DNA from: Adiantum capillus-veneris
Lineage: Eukaryota > Streptophyta > Polypodiopsida > Polypodiales > Pteridaceae
Direction: 5' to 3'
Assembly (NCBI GenBank): GCA_014529385.2
Contig: CM043944.1
Span: 54,729,768 to 54,793,767, forward strand
DNA length: 64,000 nt
A model generated the notes under the pieces. That model made no database searches and was not told the origin of the DNA. It saw only the letters and a program-made list of their open reading frames with translations. Positions 32,509-42,832 of the stretch are shown in pieces. Made by a program: the position numbers and the translations under genes. The number at the start of each line of letters is the position of its first letter. Position 1 is the stretch's first letter.

Positions 32509-32511
<3 letters not shown>

Positions 32512-32593
32512 GCAACTTTGTCTCTAGCTCTCTCTAGCAATCGCAGTCGTGGGAGTTCAAACGAATTGCTGCGACGCACTTTTTTATAAGTCT

Positions 32594-32635
32594 AACTATA
32601 TTTTGATCGATATATAGTCCGATCAAAATATAGTT
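32594..32635. other. 16-bp perfect inverted repeat, 10-bp loop
   Basis: AACTATATTTTGATCG (32594-32609) and its exact inverse (32620-32635) are separated by ATATATAGTC. The next 120 bp are rich in TATACG steps with further short dyads. It could form a cruciform or hairpin; no function can be assigned. Confidence 0.7.
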
Positions 32636-33269
32636 CGATCGTAGTACATGTTTTTTGGATATACGCGTATAATACGGATATACAACATATAACTCCGTAA
32701 TATACGTACAATTTATAATATACGCCGTATAAATGCAACTTAGGACTCAGTTACCTTTTTAGTATGCATGGCGAGTTTGGCTTTTTATATTGTAAGTTTG
32801 TTTACACAAATAATAACATCAAGCATAGAGTGTGTTGTTGGTTCTCTTCCTGTATTGAACTCTTTCTCTCTCGCTCTTGTTCTGCACCAAGATTGCTCTG
32901 TTAAGTATGTACCTGATTTACCCTTGTAATTTTTTGTGGTAAAAGCGCACATTTGTAAGGCCCCCATTATGAGGAGAAGCCATCGTACGTGAAGGAAAAT
33001 CACTCTCCGGAAACCAACATTTTCACGGCCAAAAATCAGGGGCAACTTTTTTTCCCTCACTGGAATATTATGGCCGGACGGCGGCTGGAAAGTGGTCGGG
33101 AAACAACCGTCGGTTGGACGGTGGTCGGAAGTCAATGGCCGGTGGCCGAATTCAAAATCAAACTTGTCTTCTCAAGGGCGGCCACACATGGGTGGATTGA
33201 AGGGTCCAATTTGGACTTATCTACACAAGGGCGGCTACACATGGCTGCCTCTCATGAGAGAGGGCAACC

Positions 33270-33280
33270 GTTTTGGCCTA
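33270..33280 (+). promoter_or_regulatory. TATA box
   Basis: CCTATAAAAGG on the plus strand, within the putative LTR. Confidence 0.5.
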
Positions 33281-33487
33281 TAAAAGGAGGCCATTTCTAC
33301 ACACATTTCATAGTGTGTGAAGTTGATGCAACAAGGTGAGTATGAGGTGGTGAGAGCGAAGCAAGGCGGGAGCTCCATTAAGGGTATAATCCCTTTGTAA
33401 ACTACTTCTTGTTTTGAAGTACTAAAGACATTGAGTGGCTGCTTTCCTGTGGAAGTAGCCCACATTGGGTGAACCACGTATATCGTG

Positions 33488-33490
<3 letters not shown>

Positions 33491-33539
<49 letters not shown>
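33491..33539. repeat. (CT)n microsatellite
   Basis: About 48 bp of CT repeats. Confidence 0.95.
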
Positions 33540-33542
<3 letters not shown>

Positions 33543-33668
33543 CTATAATCTCGTGTATGTAAATTTGTCTCTCTCCATTAAATAATCTACTCAATTATCT
33601 ATTTAGCTACGTCTTATTTCATAACATGCTCTCCATGAGTCATGCAGGCCATCACCCACCATAGCCGC

Positions 33669-33956
33669 TGAAGAGGGGGAATAGGGAACACACCCATCAC
33701 ACAAAATATATGCCTCTCTATAGCCCACGGATTCCACAGCACCCCTAACCTCTCAAATAACACCTTCAAAATGGCTAATTTGCACTAACAACTCCACTTT
33801 AGCACACAGAACAACTACCTCACACCTTGCAGCACAAATGCACCCACACTGCTCAACTCACCCTTTCCAACTCACAAAAAACTCCTATTCTACCCTCTTG
33901 GTAGCCCCTTTCAAGCTGCAAGTAAACCCTCTGCAACAAGCAATGGCCAATACACG

Positions 33957-33990
<34 letters not shown>

Positions 33991-35620
33991 AATGGGGAGA
34001 AGCAACACAAGGGATAAGGGCAAATAAGTGGTATTATTTCATAGGGGAAGAGTACAATCAAGTATGCAGCTTCAATGGCAAGCTTGGCACCACACACGCT
34101 TCAAACTTCCAATCACACACTTAGGCAAAAAAGCCCTCAAATTTTTGCATTTTCATCCTTTTATAGGGGTGCCTCTAGGAGGTTCAAAAAAGAAAAAATG
34201 GATGAGTTTCTCCTCCCGTGGCCTTCACTTAGAGCTTATTTTAGAATTTGTTTGCATTACCAACACTTGGCATCTTTCAATTTTGGAAATATTTGCATGG
34301 TGTACTTTGTCCCTTCAATTTGGCCGCCCTTGCCGGCTCACACCTTTGCTACGAGACCCCTCCCCACATTGAGCAGTAGCGATGTCGCTATTGGGGGGGG
34401 GGTATTCCCCTTTCCTAAAACATTTGGACCTTTAGCGGGCGTGGGCACTGGCCCTTAAGGGCTTCCACATCATCACTGTGAAATTTCACCCCATGCGGGT
34501 GCCCGGGCGCGCCACCATCTCTGTACCGCCAGCACACCGCCAAAACCGCCGCCAAACGCCACGCAGCACTGACGTAATCACCAACAGGAGGCAGAGCTCC
34601 CCTCTCCTCCTCTCTTGTATACCAATGGGGAGCCACGCTCTACCCTATATAGCGGCACCTTTTTCCTGAATCCTCGCATGTGGGACTATGCCATCCGACA
34701 CATGGCAGTTTGTGATGCCCCAAGCCTCAAGGCTTTGGAATAAAACAAAAACACCCTTTTTTTTTAAAAAAAACTTCGTCTTCCCCCATCTTGTCCTGCA
34801 TGCCCATTGGCCCCTGATGATCCATTTTCTGAGCCATAGAACCCGACCGCAAGCTCACCGTGCCAACTTGAAGATGCCTGGCTCCACCAACCGCATTGCG
34901 GGATTTCCCAATACCCCATACTGAGGGCACAAAAAATCGACCAAAGCATCTGTAACCAACTTTGGACAAAGACACCCAATCTTCCAACTTCTGTAATTTT
35001 TTGCTTCGGACTCTGTTTGACATGCAGTCACTTCTTGCTAGCTCTGTATGATGCACACCCTGCTCTAGAACTTCATCGGTGCTCAAAAGATGCCAGATGG
35101 CACATTCTCCCATGCGATCAAGTGGGCTCAAACCCGACCCCCGAAAAAACTTCAATTGATCATATCTTGAAAACCATAGCTTTGATCCGCAACCGAAAAG
35201 ACAAGTAGGCTCCATGAATTGAGCTCTACATACTTGTACCTCGACTTCCACTTGGACCACCTGCCTTTAGCTGCCCTGTCCAGCAAGAATCTGCAAACCA
35301 CTAAAACTTCAACCTTCAATAACTTGGGCTCCATAGCTCGGTTTGATGAGGCGTCTGGACCTGCTCCTTCAACACTTCAAGCTCTTCATTCCTGGACCCA
35401 AAAGCTGCACTTTGCATCTCTTTCAGCTACTACCCGAATTAGCCCATTATGGAGCCTTCCTTGGCCTATAAGCCGCATCATGCATACAATTCCACTGCTA
35501 CCTGTCATCCCATGGTTTTCCTAGCTTCTCCAGCCCTTTGTCATGCTTCTATTAGCCCACATACATGTGCCCATGCCACCTTCTTGAGTCGACACACTTT
35601 GGCTGCACCATCATTGCTCA
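33669..35620 (-). repeat. X2 3' LTR
   Basis: 1952 bp. TATA box on the minus strand at 34158-34168. A run of ten G lies at 34393-34402, where the other LTR has 34. A GA microsatellite lies at about 33957-33980. Confidence 0.88.
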
Positions 35621-35632
35621 CCCCCCTGTTGA
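35621..35632 (-). promoter_or_regulatory. X2 polypurine tract
   Basis: The minus strand reads CAACAGGGGGG directly before the LTR start TGAGCAATG. Confidence 0.75.
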
Positions 35633-36029
35633 GCATTTATGCTCAACCACATAAAAGCTTTATTCTCTTTCTAACTGCAAAATCTGGCACACACTATGAG
35701 AAAACTAAAACCATATGTACACTGTTTTATTGATTCCTATTGCCAAACCTTCAAGTGGGTTGCCCCACCCTCTACATCACATGGCTTCCACTTAGATCAA
35801 ACACCTGTCGTTGATATCTTCCACCCATTTGTAACTGCCCACCAGAGTGCCGTACCCAAGCATGTAGCCATCCATGCACACAAAAGGCCCATAGTACTTT
35901 AGCACCTCTTCGAACATCATCTTGCCTCATCAATCTATATGGCTTTGCCAACATATTACCCGAGCCAATCAATAGAACTAGTTCTGCAACCACATCATCT
36001 GTACAAACCAACACTTCTAACCCTCCCTC
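35633..36029 (-). other. X2 3' non-coding region
   Basis: About 400 bp between the acidic frame and the purine tract. Its first ~280 bp are shared with the X1 remnant (26773-27130). No gene seen. Confidence 0.6.
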
Positions 36030-36818
36030 CTAGCCATGTAAAGTAGAGCTCCCCTCAAGGGAACCCTGTATCCAATGGATAACATACTGCACAATTTCAC
36101 TTACAAGCATACCTTTCAACCATGAGTTGCATATCTCTTTGGAAAGCTTGGACACATCCTGGGAATCTCCTTCATATGCCATAGAACACATCTCTTGCAC
36201 TGGATTCATGCTCTCTTGCATCTCCTCTTCGAACTCAATTACACTATCATCAAGCCCTTCATCATCGATTGGCCCTTCAAGGTTTCTCAGCACCGCCTTC
36301 TGTTCAGCTTCAATCGCCTGCTCTTCAATCACCTTTTTTACCGCTGCGGCATGCTCATCCATGAAAGAGAGAAACTCGTTCTCTACTGCATCCACCATGA
36401 CTTCCTTCATAGACACGGCCTCTTTATCTCTCTTGTAAAAATTCTGCACATGTTGCACCACCATGGCACCTTCTACCACTACTTTCATCAGCACAGCCAT
36501 TAACATTGCACCACATACAACCTTCACCTGCATATCATCACCTGTAGGTCTAGACCGCATCATTTGGCTTTCATCAAGCATCTCGGCTTGCTCTATTCCC
36601 TGCTCTTCTTGCACATGGGCTATTATAGAATCATCAAGCATATATGAGGGCAGCTTTACCTTTACTAGTTCAGGTTCATCAGATTCCGTCTCTTCGTCAT
36701 ATGATGTGGACTCATCCGCTCTATTCTCTCCGCTTGTCTCCCAGCTAATTGAGCTTGTATCTTCATCATCATCGGCATCATATACCGTATCTGCATGTGC
36801 ATCCAATTGTTGCTCCAC
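36030..36818 (-). pseudogene. X2 acidic frame after gag
   Basis: A 262-codon frame in the same register as the gag frame to its right, separated from it by one TAA (TTG-TAA-AAC at 36843-36845). It is very rich in Glu, Asp, Met and Val, with EEQGIEQAEML and VIEFEEEMQESM stretches that suggest helical, possibly coiled, segments. There is no catalytic motif. Element Y has an acidic frame in the same place. It is probably the C-terminal extension of Gag; its role is unknown. Confidence 0.55.
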
Positions 36819-36842
36819 AAAAGCTTGACCATCTTCACTGTT

Positions 36843-37800
36843 TTACAAACTTTCTTCATCAGCTTCTGATCCCTCGATATCTGCATCTCGATGGCATTCT
36901 GTTACCTTTTCATGCAAACTCTCCACAAGAACATGCTTTACCTCTTCAATCCGTACCAGAACCTCCGTATCCGCTACCGCTTTTTCATCTTGGTTCACCT
37001 CGACATGGAACTTCTCCTCGTTGACAAACTCTTCCACCCTCAGCACATGCACATCACAAACTGGAAACCTCCAAGGAACATAACCAATAGTAGGTCTTAC
37101 CTCCACAGGATGGGCATTTTGGATAATTGGAATCACCTTAGGTCGAACCAAAGAGCACTTCGCTACCTCCACAACAGGCATATAATCTGTTGGATTTAAC
37201 ATACCCAACTCAAGCTTCCACGTCACCTTTGTGCTCTTTATCTTTGCCAGATAGACCATGTCTTCATAGGTATCTCCACCATCTTCAACCTTTTCTCTAA
37301 TCCTTGGATGCAAGCACTCTAACAGCTTTGACAGCTTCAAAGATTGATTGCTTTTGATCCGAGTAGCAATCTCCAACTGTTTTCAACAAGCTTCAAACTG
37401 CTCAATGAAAAAAGAGAAATCTTTACTTACATCCTGGTGTACCGCCTTCAGCCTTGCACCAACTTTTTCCGCCGTAATCACCTCTCGAAACCGCTCCAAA
37501 AACTGACTCTGCAACCTTTGCCATGATTCTTGATCACTACCCTTTAAACCATTGAACCACACCTTGGCTCGTCCTCACATCCACAACGACACCGTCTATA
37601 ACCTTTTTGAATCCGTCGACCTACGCATTGACAGCAGCCATAATTCAAAATCTGCCAACCAATCCTCGGGATCTTTGACGCCCATAAATATGGGGCCAAA
37701 TCCTGGCTCCACCATCTTTGCTAGCTTCAAACTCGACCATCAAACATCTCGACCATCATCCAACCGCTTTGTCAGGCGGCTAAAAACACCACTTTGAACC
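36843..37800 (-). pseudogene. gag: X2 gag
   Basis: The minus strand from about 37780 encodes a gag core with a KVWFNGLKGSDQESW block followed by a FLERFREVI helix, interrupted by several stops between 37380 and 37700. The open part (36843-37376, 177 codons) holds the C-terminal core segment LLECLHPRIREKV and a Val/Pro-rich region. No zinc knuckle or protease follows. It is broken and cannot make a full Gag. Confidence 0.75.
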
Positions 37801-37822
37801 TCAAATTGGAGCATCAGATAGC

Positions 37823-37840
37823 TCCTCAGTGGGGGCACTA
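37823..37840 (-). promoter_or_regulatory. X2 primer-site region
   Basis: On the minus strand, TAGTGCCCCCACTGAGGA lies five bases after the LTR end. It matches the same region of Y (19761-19778) at 17 of 18 positions. Confidence 0.6.
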
Positions 37841-37845
37841 GAAGA

Positions 37846-38558
37846 TGGAGAGGGGGAATAGGGAACACACCCAACACACAAAATATCTGCCTCTCTATAG
37901 CCCAGGGATTCCACAACACACCTAACCTCTCAAATAACACCTTCAAATCGGCTAATTTGTACTAACAACTACACTTTAGCACACAAAACAACTACCTCAC
38001 ACCTTGCAGCACAAATGCACCCACACTGCTCAACTCACCCTTTCCGACTCACAAAACACTCCTATTATGTCCTCTTGGTAGCCCCTTTCAAGCTACAGGC
38101 AAACCCTCTGCAAGCAATGGCCAATACACGAAGAGTGAGAGAAAAGGAGGGGAATGGGGAGAAGCAACAAAAGGGATAGGGGCAATTAAGTGGTATTATT
38201 GCATAGGGAAGTAGTACAATCAAGTATGCAACTTCAATGGAAAGCTTGGCACCACACAAGCTTCAAAATTCCAATCACACACTCAGGCAAAAAAAGCCCT
38301 CAAATTTTCGCATTTTCATCCTTTTATAGGGGTGCCTCTAGGAGGTTCAAAAAAGGAAAAAATGGACATTGAGTTTCTCCTCCCGTGGCCTTCACTTAGA
38401 GCTTCTTTTAGAATTTGTTTGCATTGCCAACACTTGGCATCTTTCAATTTTGGAAATATTTGCATGGTGTACTTTGTCCCTTCAATTTGTCCGCCCTTGC
38501 CGGCTCACACCTTTGCTGTGAGACCCCTCCCCACCTTGAGCAGTAGCGATGTCGCTAT

Positions 38559-38593
<35 letters not shown>

Positions 38594-39779
38594 ATACCCC
38601 TTTCCTCAAAAACTTTGACCGTTAGCGGGCATGGGCACCGGACCTTACTAGCTGCCACATCATCTCTGTGAAATTCCACCCCACGTGGGCACCCAGAGGT
38701 GCGCCACCATCTCTGTACCGCCAACACACCTGCAAACGGCAAGCAGCGCCTGCGCAACGCTGACACCATCACCAACAGGAGGGAGAGCTTCCCTCTCCTC
38801 CTCTCTTGTATACTAATGGGGAGCCACGCTCTACCCTAAATAGCACGACCCTGTTGCCCAAATCTCCCATGTGCCCCAAGCCTCAAGGCTTTAGAAATAA
38901 AACAAAACCACCCTTTTTTTTTAAAAAAAAATCTTTGTCTTCTCCCATCTTGTCCTGCATGCCCATTCGCCCCGGATGATCCATTCTCTGACCCATAGAA
39001 CCCGGCCACAAGCTCACCATGCCGACTTGAAGATGCCTGGGTCCAACCGCATTGCGGGATTTCCCAATACCCATACTGAGGCCGCAAAAAATCAACCAAA
39101 GCATCTGCAACCAACTTTGGACAAAGACACCCAATCTTTCGACTGTTGTAATTTTTTGCTTCGGACTCTTTTTGACATGCATTCACTTCTTTCTAGCTCC
39201 GTATGATGCACACCCTACTCTAGAACTTTGTCGGTGCTCAAAAGATGCCAGATGGCACATTCTCCCATGCGGTCAAGTGGGCTCAGACCCGGCCCCTAGA
39301 AAAACTCCAATTGATCATATCTTGCAAACCATAGCGTTGATCTGCAATCCAAAAAGACAGATAGGCTCCATGAATTGAGCTCTACATACTTGTACCTCGA
39401 CTTCCACTTGGACCACCTGTCTTCAGCTGCCCTATCTGGCAAGAATCTGCAAACCGCTAAAACTTCAACCTCCAAGAACTTGGGCTCTGTAGCTCGGCTT
39501 GATGAGCCGTCTGGACCTGCTCCTTCAGCACTTCAAGCTCTTTATTCCTCGACCCAAAATCTGCACTTTGCATCTCTTTCACCTACTACCCGAATTAGCT
39601 CATTATGGAGCCTTCCTTGGCCTATAAGCCGCATCATGCATACAAATCTGTTGCTACCTCTCATCCCATGGTTTTCCTAGCTGCTCCAGCCTTTTGTCAT
39701 GCTTCTGTTAGCCTGCATACATCTTCCCATGCCACCTTCTTGAGTCAACACACTTTGGCTGCACCACCGGCATCACTCA
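37846..39779 (-). repeat. X2 5' LTR
   Basis: 1934 bp. TATA box on the minus strand at 38321-38330 (CCTATAAAAG). It holds an uninterrupted run of 34 G at 38559-38592. Confidence 0.88.
38559..38592 (+). repeat. G34 homopolymer
   Basis: Thirty-four consecutive G residues. Equivalent positions have ten G in the other X2 LTR (34393-34402) and four in X1 (near 5078). Confidence 0.9.
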
Positions 39780-39808
39780 TCAACACTATGGTCCTTTGGG
39801 TGGGCGTG

Positions 39809-40681
39809 TGTTGTTAAATACCCAAAGGAGCATAGGCCTTTTGGTTCGGACTTACTAAGAGTTGTTTTGGTATACTTTTTGGTGATGAGGTTGAGGTTTG
39901 AATTCTCTTGGGCTATAAAGATGTAGAGGTGTCCCACTTTTCCTTTTTCCCAAAAACATTAACTAGCGAGTCTAATCTTTAAATTTGAGTGATTAAATCA
40001 TTTTGGTTTTATGTTTTTACCGTAGGAGAATGTTCCTAGACCATATGGCAATCGTTTAGGATAGTTATATTGTAGCTTTCAGGACCTTGATCATGTTGGA
40101 TTGTGATTTTAGTACCTTGTCAAATTGTAAACAAACTTGGTAGGATAGTGTCCCCTAGGTGTCTTAGACCTCCTCCTAATGTTTCATTGCATTTTGACTT
40201 TGTTTGAGTGCCAAAATGGCATGATGACCCAAAATAAGGTAGGACATAGGAAAAATTTTCAGTCATTGTGTGGTGGATTGCTTATTGTGTTGTTGCATTT
40301 CTTGTTAGGGTCACTTCTTGAGATTGACAACCTCAAAGAGTCCATTAGGGTTTTTGGACTCTCAAATGGGCCATATAAGGACTTTGACTTTCTCCCTCTT
40401 GTCCAAAATGGACGTATGGTAAAATTTTTACAAATGAAATTAGAACTTGTTGGTGTTGGAATTAGGGTTGCAGGGAAACACATACAGCTTGGAGAAGATG
40501 AAGGAAGCTCATGACACACAACAAAGATTATATTACTTGGTGTGGAATGAAAAGATAGATAGCCCTAGAATAAATGCGCGTATATACAATGCACGTGGGA
40601 AAAACCCTCCTAGAGAGGGAAAAATGTCCCAGCAGTGCTAAGTGTGTTCACACACGTCACTACCACATGTATATGATAACA
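39809..40681 (-). repeat. W 3' LTR (copia element)
   Basis: 873 bp, TGTTGTTAAATAC...GTATATGATAACA; the two ends are inverse to each other for about 13 bases with a few mismatches. A polypurine tract (minus CACTCCAGGGGGGATT, 40682-40697) adjoins it. The frame at 40179-40514 inside is taken as chance. The matching 5' LTR is not found in the window. Confidence 0.75.
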
Positions 40682-40697
40682 AATCCCCCCTGGAGTG
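40682..40697 (-). promoter_or_regulatory. W polypurine tract
   Basis: CAGGGGGGATT on the minus strand, immediately before the LTR. Confidence 0.75.
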
Positions 40698-40756
40698 ATG
40701 TGGTGAATGAGAGCTGGCACATGAGTAAAGGGAAGTTCCATGCTCTAAGGACAGGA

Positions 40757-40938
40757 TCAATCCACAAAGGGGAGTAAGCCCAAAGCTTTGCAGAAAGCTT
40801 TAAACTTCTCATGAGATAATGCCTTTGTGAAAAGATCTACACGGTTGTCTTGTGTTGGCACATAAGCCAAGCTGATCTCTCCTACTGAGAGCCTCTCCTT
40901 GAAATTGTTAATGCACCTCAATGTGCTTTGAGCGAATG
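40757..40938 (-). pseudogene. pol: W RNase H C-terminal end (Ty1/copia)
   Basis: The minus strand encodes the end of a copia polyprotein. SKHIEVH lies in one frame and LSVGEISLAYVPTQDN, LFTKALSHEKF and a terminal LGLLPFVD-stop in another, so there is a frameshift near 40910. In copia elements this is the last part of RNase H. The upstream part is missing: the fragment ends abruptly at 40938 against the truncated LTR of D. Confidence 0.85.
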
Positions 40939-41577
40939 TGTCCTCTTTTTTCTCTTTGAGAGAAAGAACTTAATTATTTATTTTTATGTATCTAAATTCT
41001 TATTGGACCCCTTTAAAACCTATCCAATAGCATTCAAGCACGTCACGAGGGCCACATGTGGAGGATCATTTGAACATGTGTCTTTTATGCTTATTAAGTC
41101 ATCTGGTTTGGATTGAATACTTTAAGCACTTAATCAATCAAGCATGGAAACGTTGATGCCTCGTGAGAGTTTATCTTTGAATTGAGAACTTTAAGAACCT
41201 TAGTCATTTAAGCATGTGAGAAGCACCTCAAGCTTTTGGACAAGGTTTCCACTAACACTTAGCTAGCCGACAAGCACCTCATGCTTGGGTAGGATTCCCA
41301 CCTCAAGATCATCCCTAGCTTGCCTAAAATCAAAGGACTTTCTAACACTAACTTTTGGAGGTCTTTAATGAAGATAATCCTAAGGTGTTTAAGCTCCATT
41401 AGGTAGCATTACTCTTTATCTCTCATTTGGGCCCCTTTAACCTTGGCCCCGTGTTGAGACAAATCCATAAGCACATGTCTATATTCTAATCCTTCTTCCT
41501 GTTAATTCTCCCATAGTAAATGATCAGTTTTATATGAGAAAATCATTTGGGTTGGTTAGATATTAGATTTTATGACA
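40939..41577 (-). repeat. D 3' LTR, truncated
   Basis: 639 bp matching 52015-52708 of the D 5' LTR and ending ATGACA as it does. The other half of the LTR (equivalent to 51232-52014) is missing. It joins W RNase H directly at 40938. Confidence 0.85.
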
Positions 41578-41984
41578 TTACCTCTCTCTTGAAATCATAG
41601 TCGTGCTTGACTATGAGGTTGAAGAGATAAATTCTTAGTCATTAGTCTACGTTTCTTAGCGGATAGAGGATCCCTTTTCACCCTGCGACATCATTCCAGA
41701 ATGGATGACTAGTCCATTTGGTGCTTGGGAGACTTAGCTACCGCAAGTATGTTTGCTCTTTAGTTCACATCATACTCCCAAAGTAGAGTGACACATTCTA
41801 CTTGGTGTTTGAGTGATGTCGTCATCACAAACATGATTCTAAGAATGCATACTATTTAAATTTGTGCAGAAAAGAGGATTATCTTATAAGAAAAAAGCAT
41901 TGCTCATTTAGAAAGCATTTATATTTTCTTCCTCTAGTGTAGTATTGTAAGCATTGATAAGGTTCATACTATCCTTAAGTTGTA
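41578..41984 (-). other. D 3' region
   Basis: A purine tract (minus CAAGAGAGAGGTAA) precedes the LTR. The remaining ~390 bp, between chromodomain and LTR, hold no gene that I can support. Confidence 0.55.
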
Positions 41985-42265
41985 TTCCTTGCATCCACCT
42001 AGAATCTTCAAAATGGATAATTTTTGAACTTAATACGATACCGTCATATCATTTTACCATGTCGTAATACCTTGTCTTCATGTCTAAGGATAGCTTCGGG
42101 TTGTAGCACCTCTTCTTGGTCTTCGATTTTTGGAGGGTCTTCAATAATTGGTTCTATTGGTGGCTCTCCTTTGTAGGGCTTAAGTAGGCTCACATGAAAA
42201 GCTTTGTGTATGAGGAAATGGTTGGGAAACTTGAGTTGATAAGACATGTCATTGATTGGCTTCAT
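41985..42265 (-). pseudogene. pol: D integrase C-terminus and chromodomain
   Basis: The minus strand reads a YQLKFPNHFLIHKAFHVSLL block, the usual junction after integrase, then a QPEAILRHEDKVLR chromodomain start. After an in-frame stop near 42043 the chromodomain continues with IKFKNYPFEDSRWM. In chromoviruses this domain steers integration to marked chromatin. The copy is broken by the stop. Confidence 0.85.
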
Positions 42266-42607
42266 GATTTGAAAAGGACCGTAGTATCTTTTGCTAATTT
42301 AGCATAATACTTTTGATGGCCCATAGGAAAAGATTCTTGTAGGTCACGGCTATACTCATCAGCAGTAGCGAAGATCTTTCCATGTACTTTAAGTAGCAAG
42401 GGACTTTTAGGTCTTCCCTCTATGATCTCAAAATATGCTTTTCTTGTAGTATTATGGCCCTCCTTAACCTGTTGAAAAGATTCTTGTAGGTCACGGCTAT
42501 ACTCATCAGCAGGCAGTGAAGATCTTCCCATGTACTTTAATTAGCAAAAGGGACTTTTAGGTCTTCCCTCCGTGATCTCAAAATATTCTTTTCTTGTAGT
42601 AGTATGG
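42262..42607 (-). pseudogene. pol: D integrase segment with ~149-bp tandem duplication
   Basis: A segment coding DEYSRDLQESF, EIIEGRPKSPLLLKV and related residues occurs twice in succession (about 42330-42455 and 42479-42607). The copies differ at several bases. It lies between the integrase core and the chromodomain. Confidence 0.8.
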
Positions 42608-42832
42608 AAAATATTATTGTATGCATACTCTACAAGGAGTAAGTAATTCTCCCATTGTGATTGTTGATCTACTTCTATAATATAAGTCTTTGATAGATCA
42701 AGCATTAGAAAATTTCGGAGGTCATTAGGAGGGCCTTCTAAGAAATTCTATTTCTCTCTCTAGAAAATTTCCTAAAATGCCTTTGCACTTATTCAGTACG
42801 TCCAAAAGGACAACTAAATACTCTTAAGTTAA
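42608..42832 (-). pseudogene. D integrase remnant left of TTAA-2
   Basis: Coding sequence decayed with several stops. From 42703 a 37-bp stretch beginning CATTAGAAAATTTCGGA is repeated inversely at 45032-45068. Confidence 0.5.

Larger units (their letters stand above)
32760..33660 (+). repeat. probable solo or partial LTR, plus strand
   Basis: Contains a plus-strand TATA box (CCTATAAAAGG, 33270-33280), then transcribed-type sequence, a (CT)n run at 33491-33539, and a T-rich end reaching CATAACA near 33624. This resembles the U3-R-U5 order of copia-type LTRs. No second copy, primer site or target duplication was found, so the boundaries are loose. Reading frames inside are short and overlap on both strands. 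Confidence 0.4.
33669..39779 (-). mobile_element. X2: gag-only LTR element
   Basis: A 6.1-kb element in minus orientation with LTRs at 37846-39779 (5') and 33669-35620 (3'), both starting TGRAGAGGGGG in plus orientation and ending CA. Primer region (37823-37840) and polypurine tract (35621-35632) are in place. The ~2.2-kb interior encodes only a broken gag and an acidic frame. The LTRs differ by several percent, so it is older than Z and E. No clear target duplication is seen. Like Y it is non-autonomous. Confidence 0.85.

Noticed and set aside
32785-33339. Overlapping 116-codon frames on both strands
   Set aside because: Mutually overlapping on opposite strands within an LTR-like segment carrying a TATA box; no domain.
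36127-36828. Plus-strand Ser-rich frames opposite the X2 acidic frame
   Set aside because: Complement of an Asp/Glu-rich minus frame yields Ser/Ile-rich shadows.
40179-40514. 111-codon plus-strand frame
   Set aside because: Lies within the W LTR, antisense to the element, with no domain or supporting copy.
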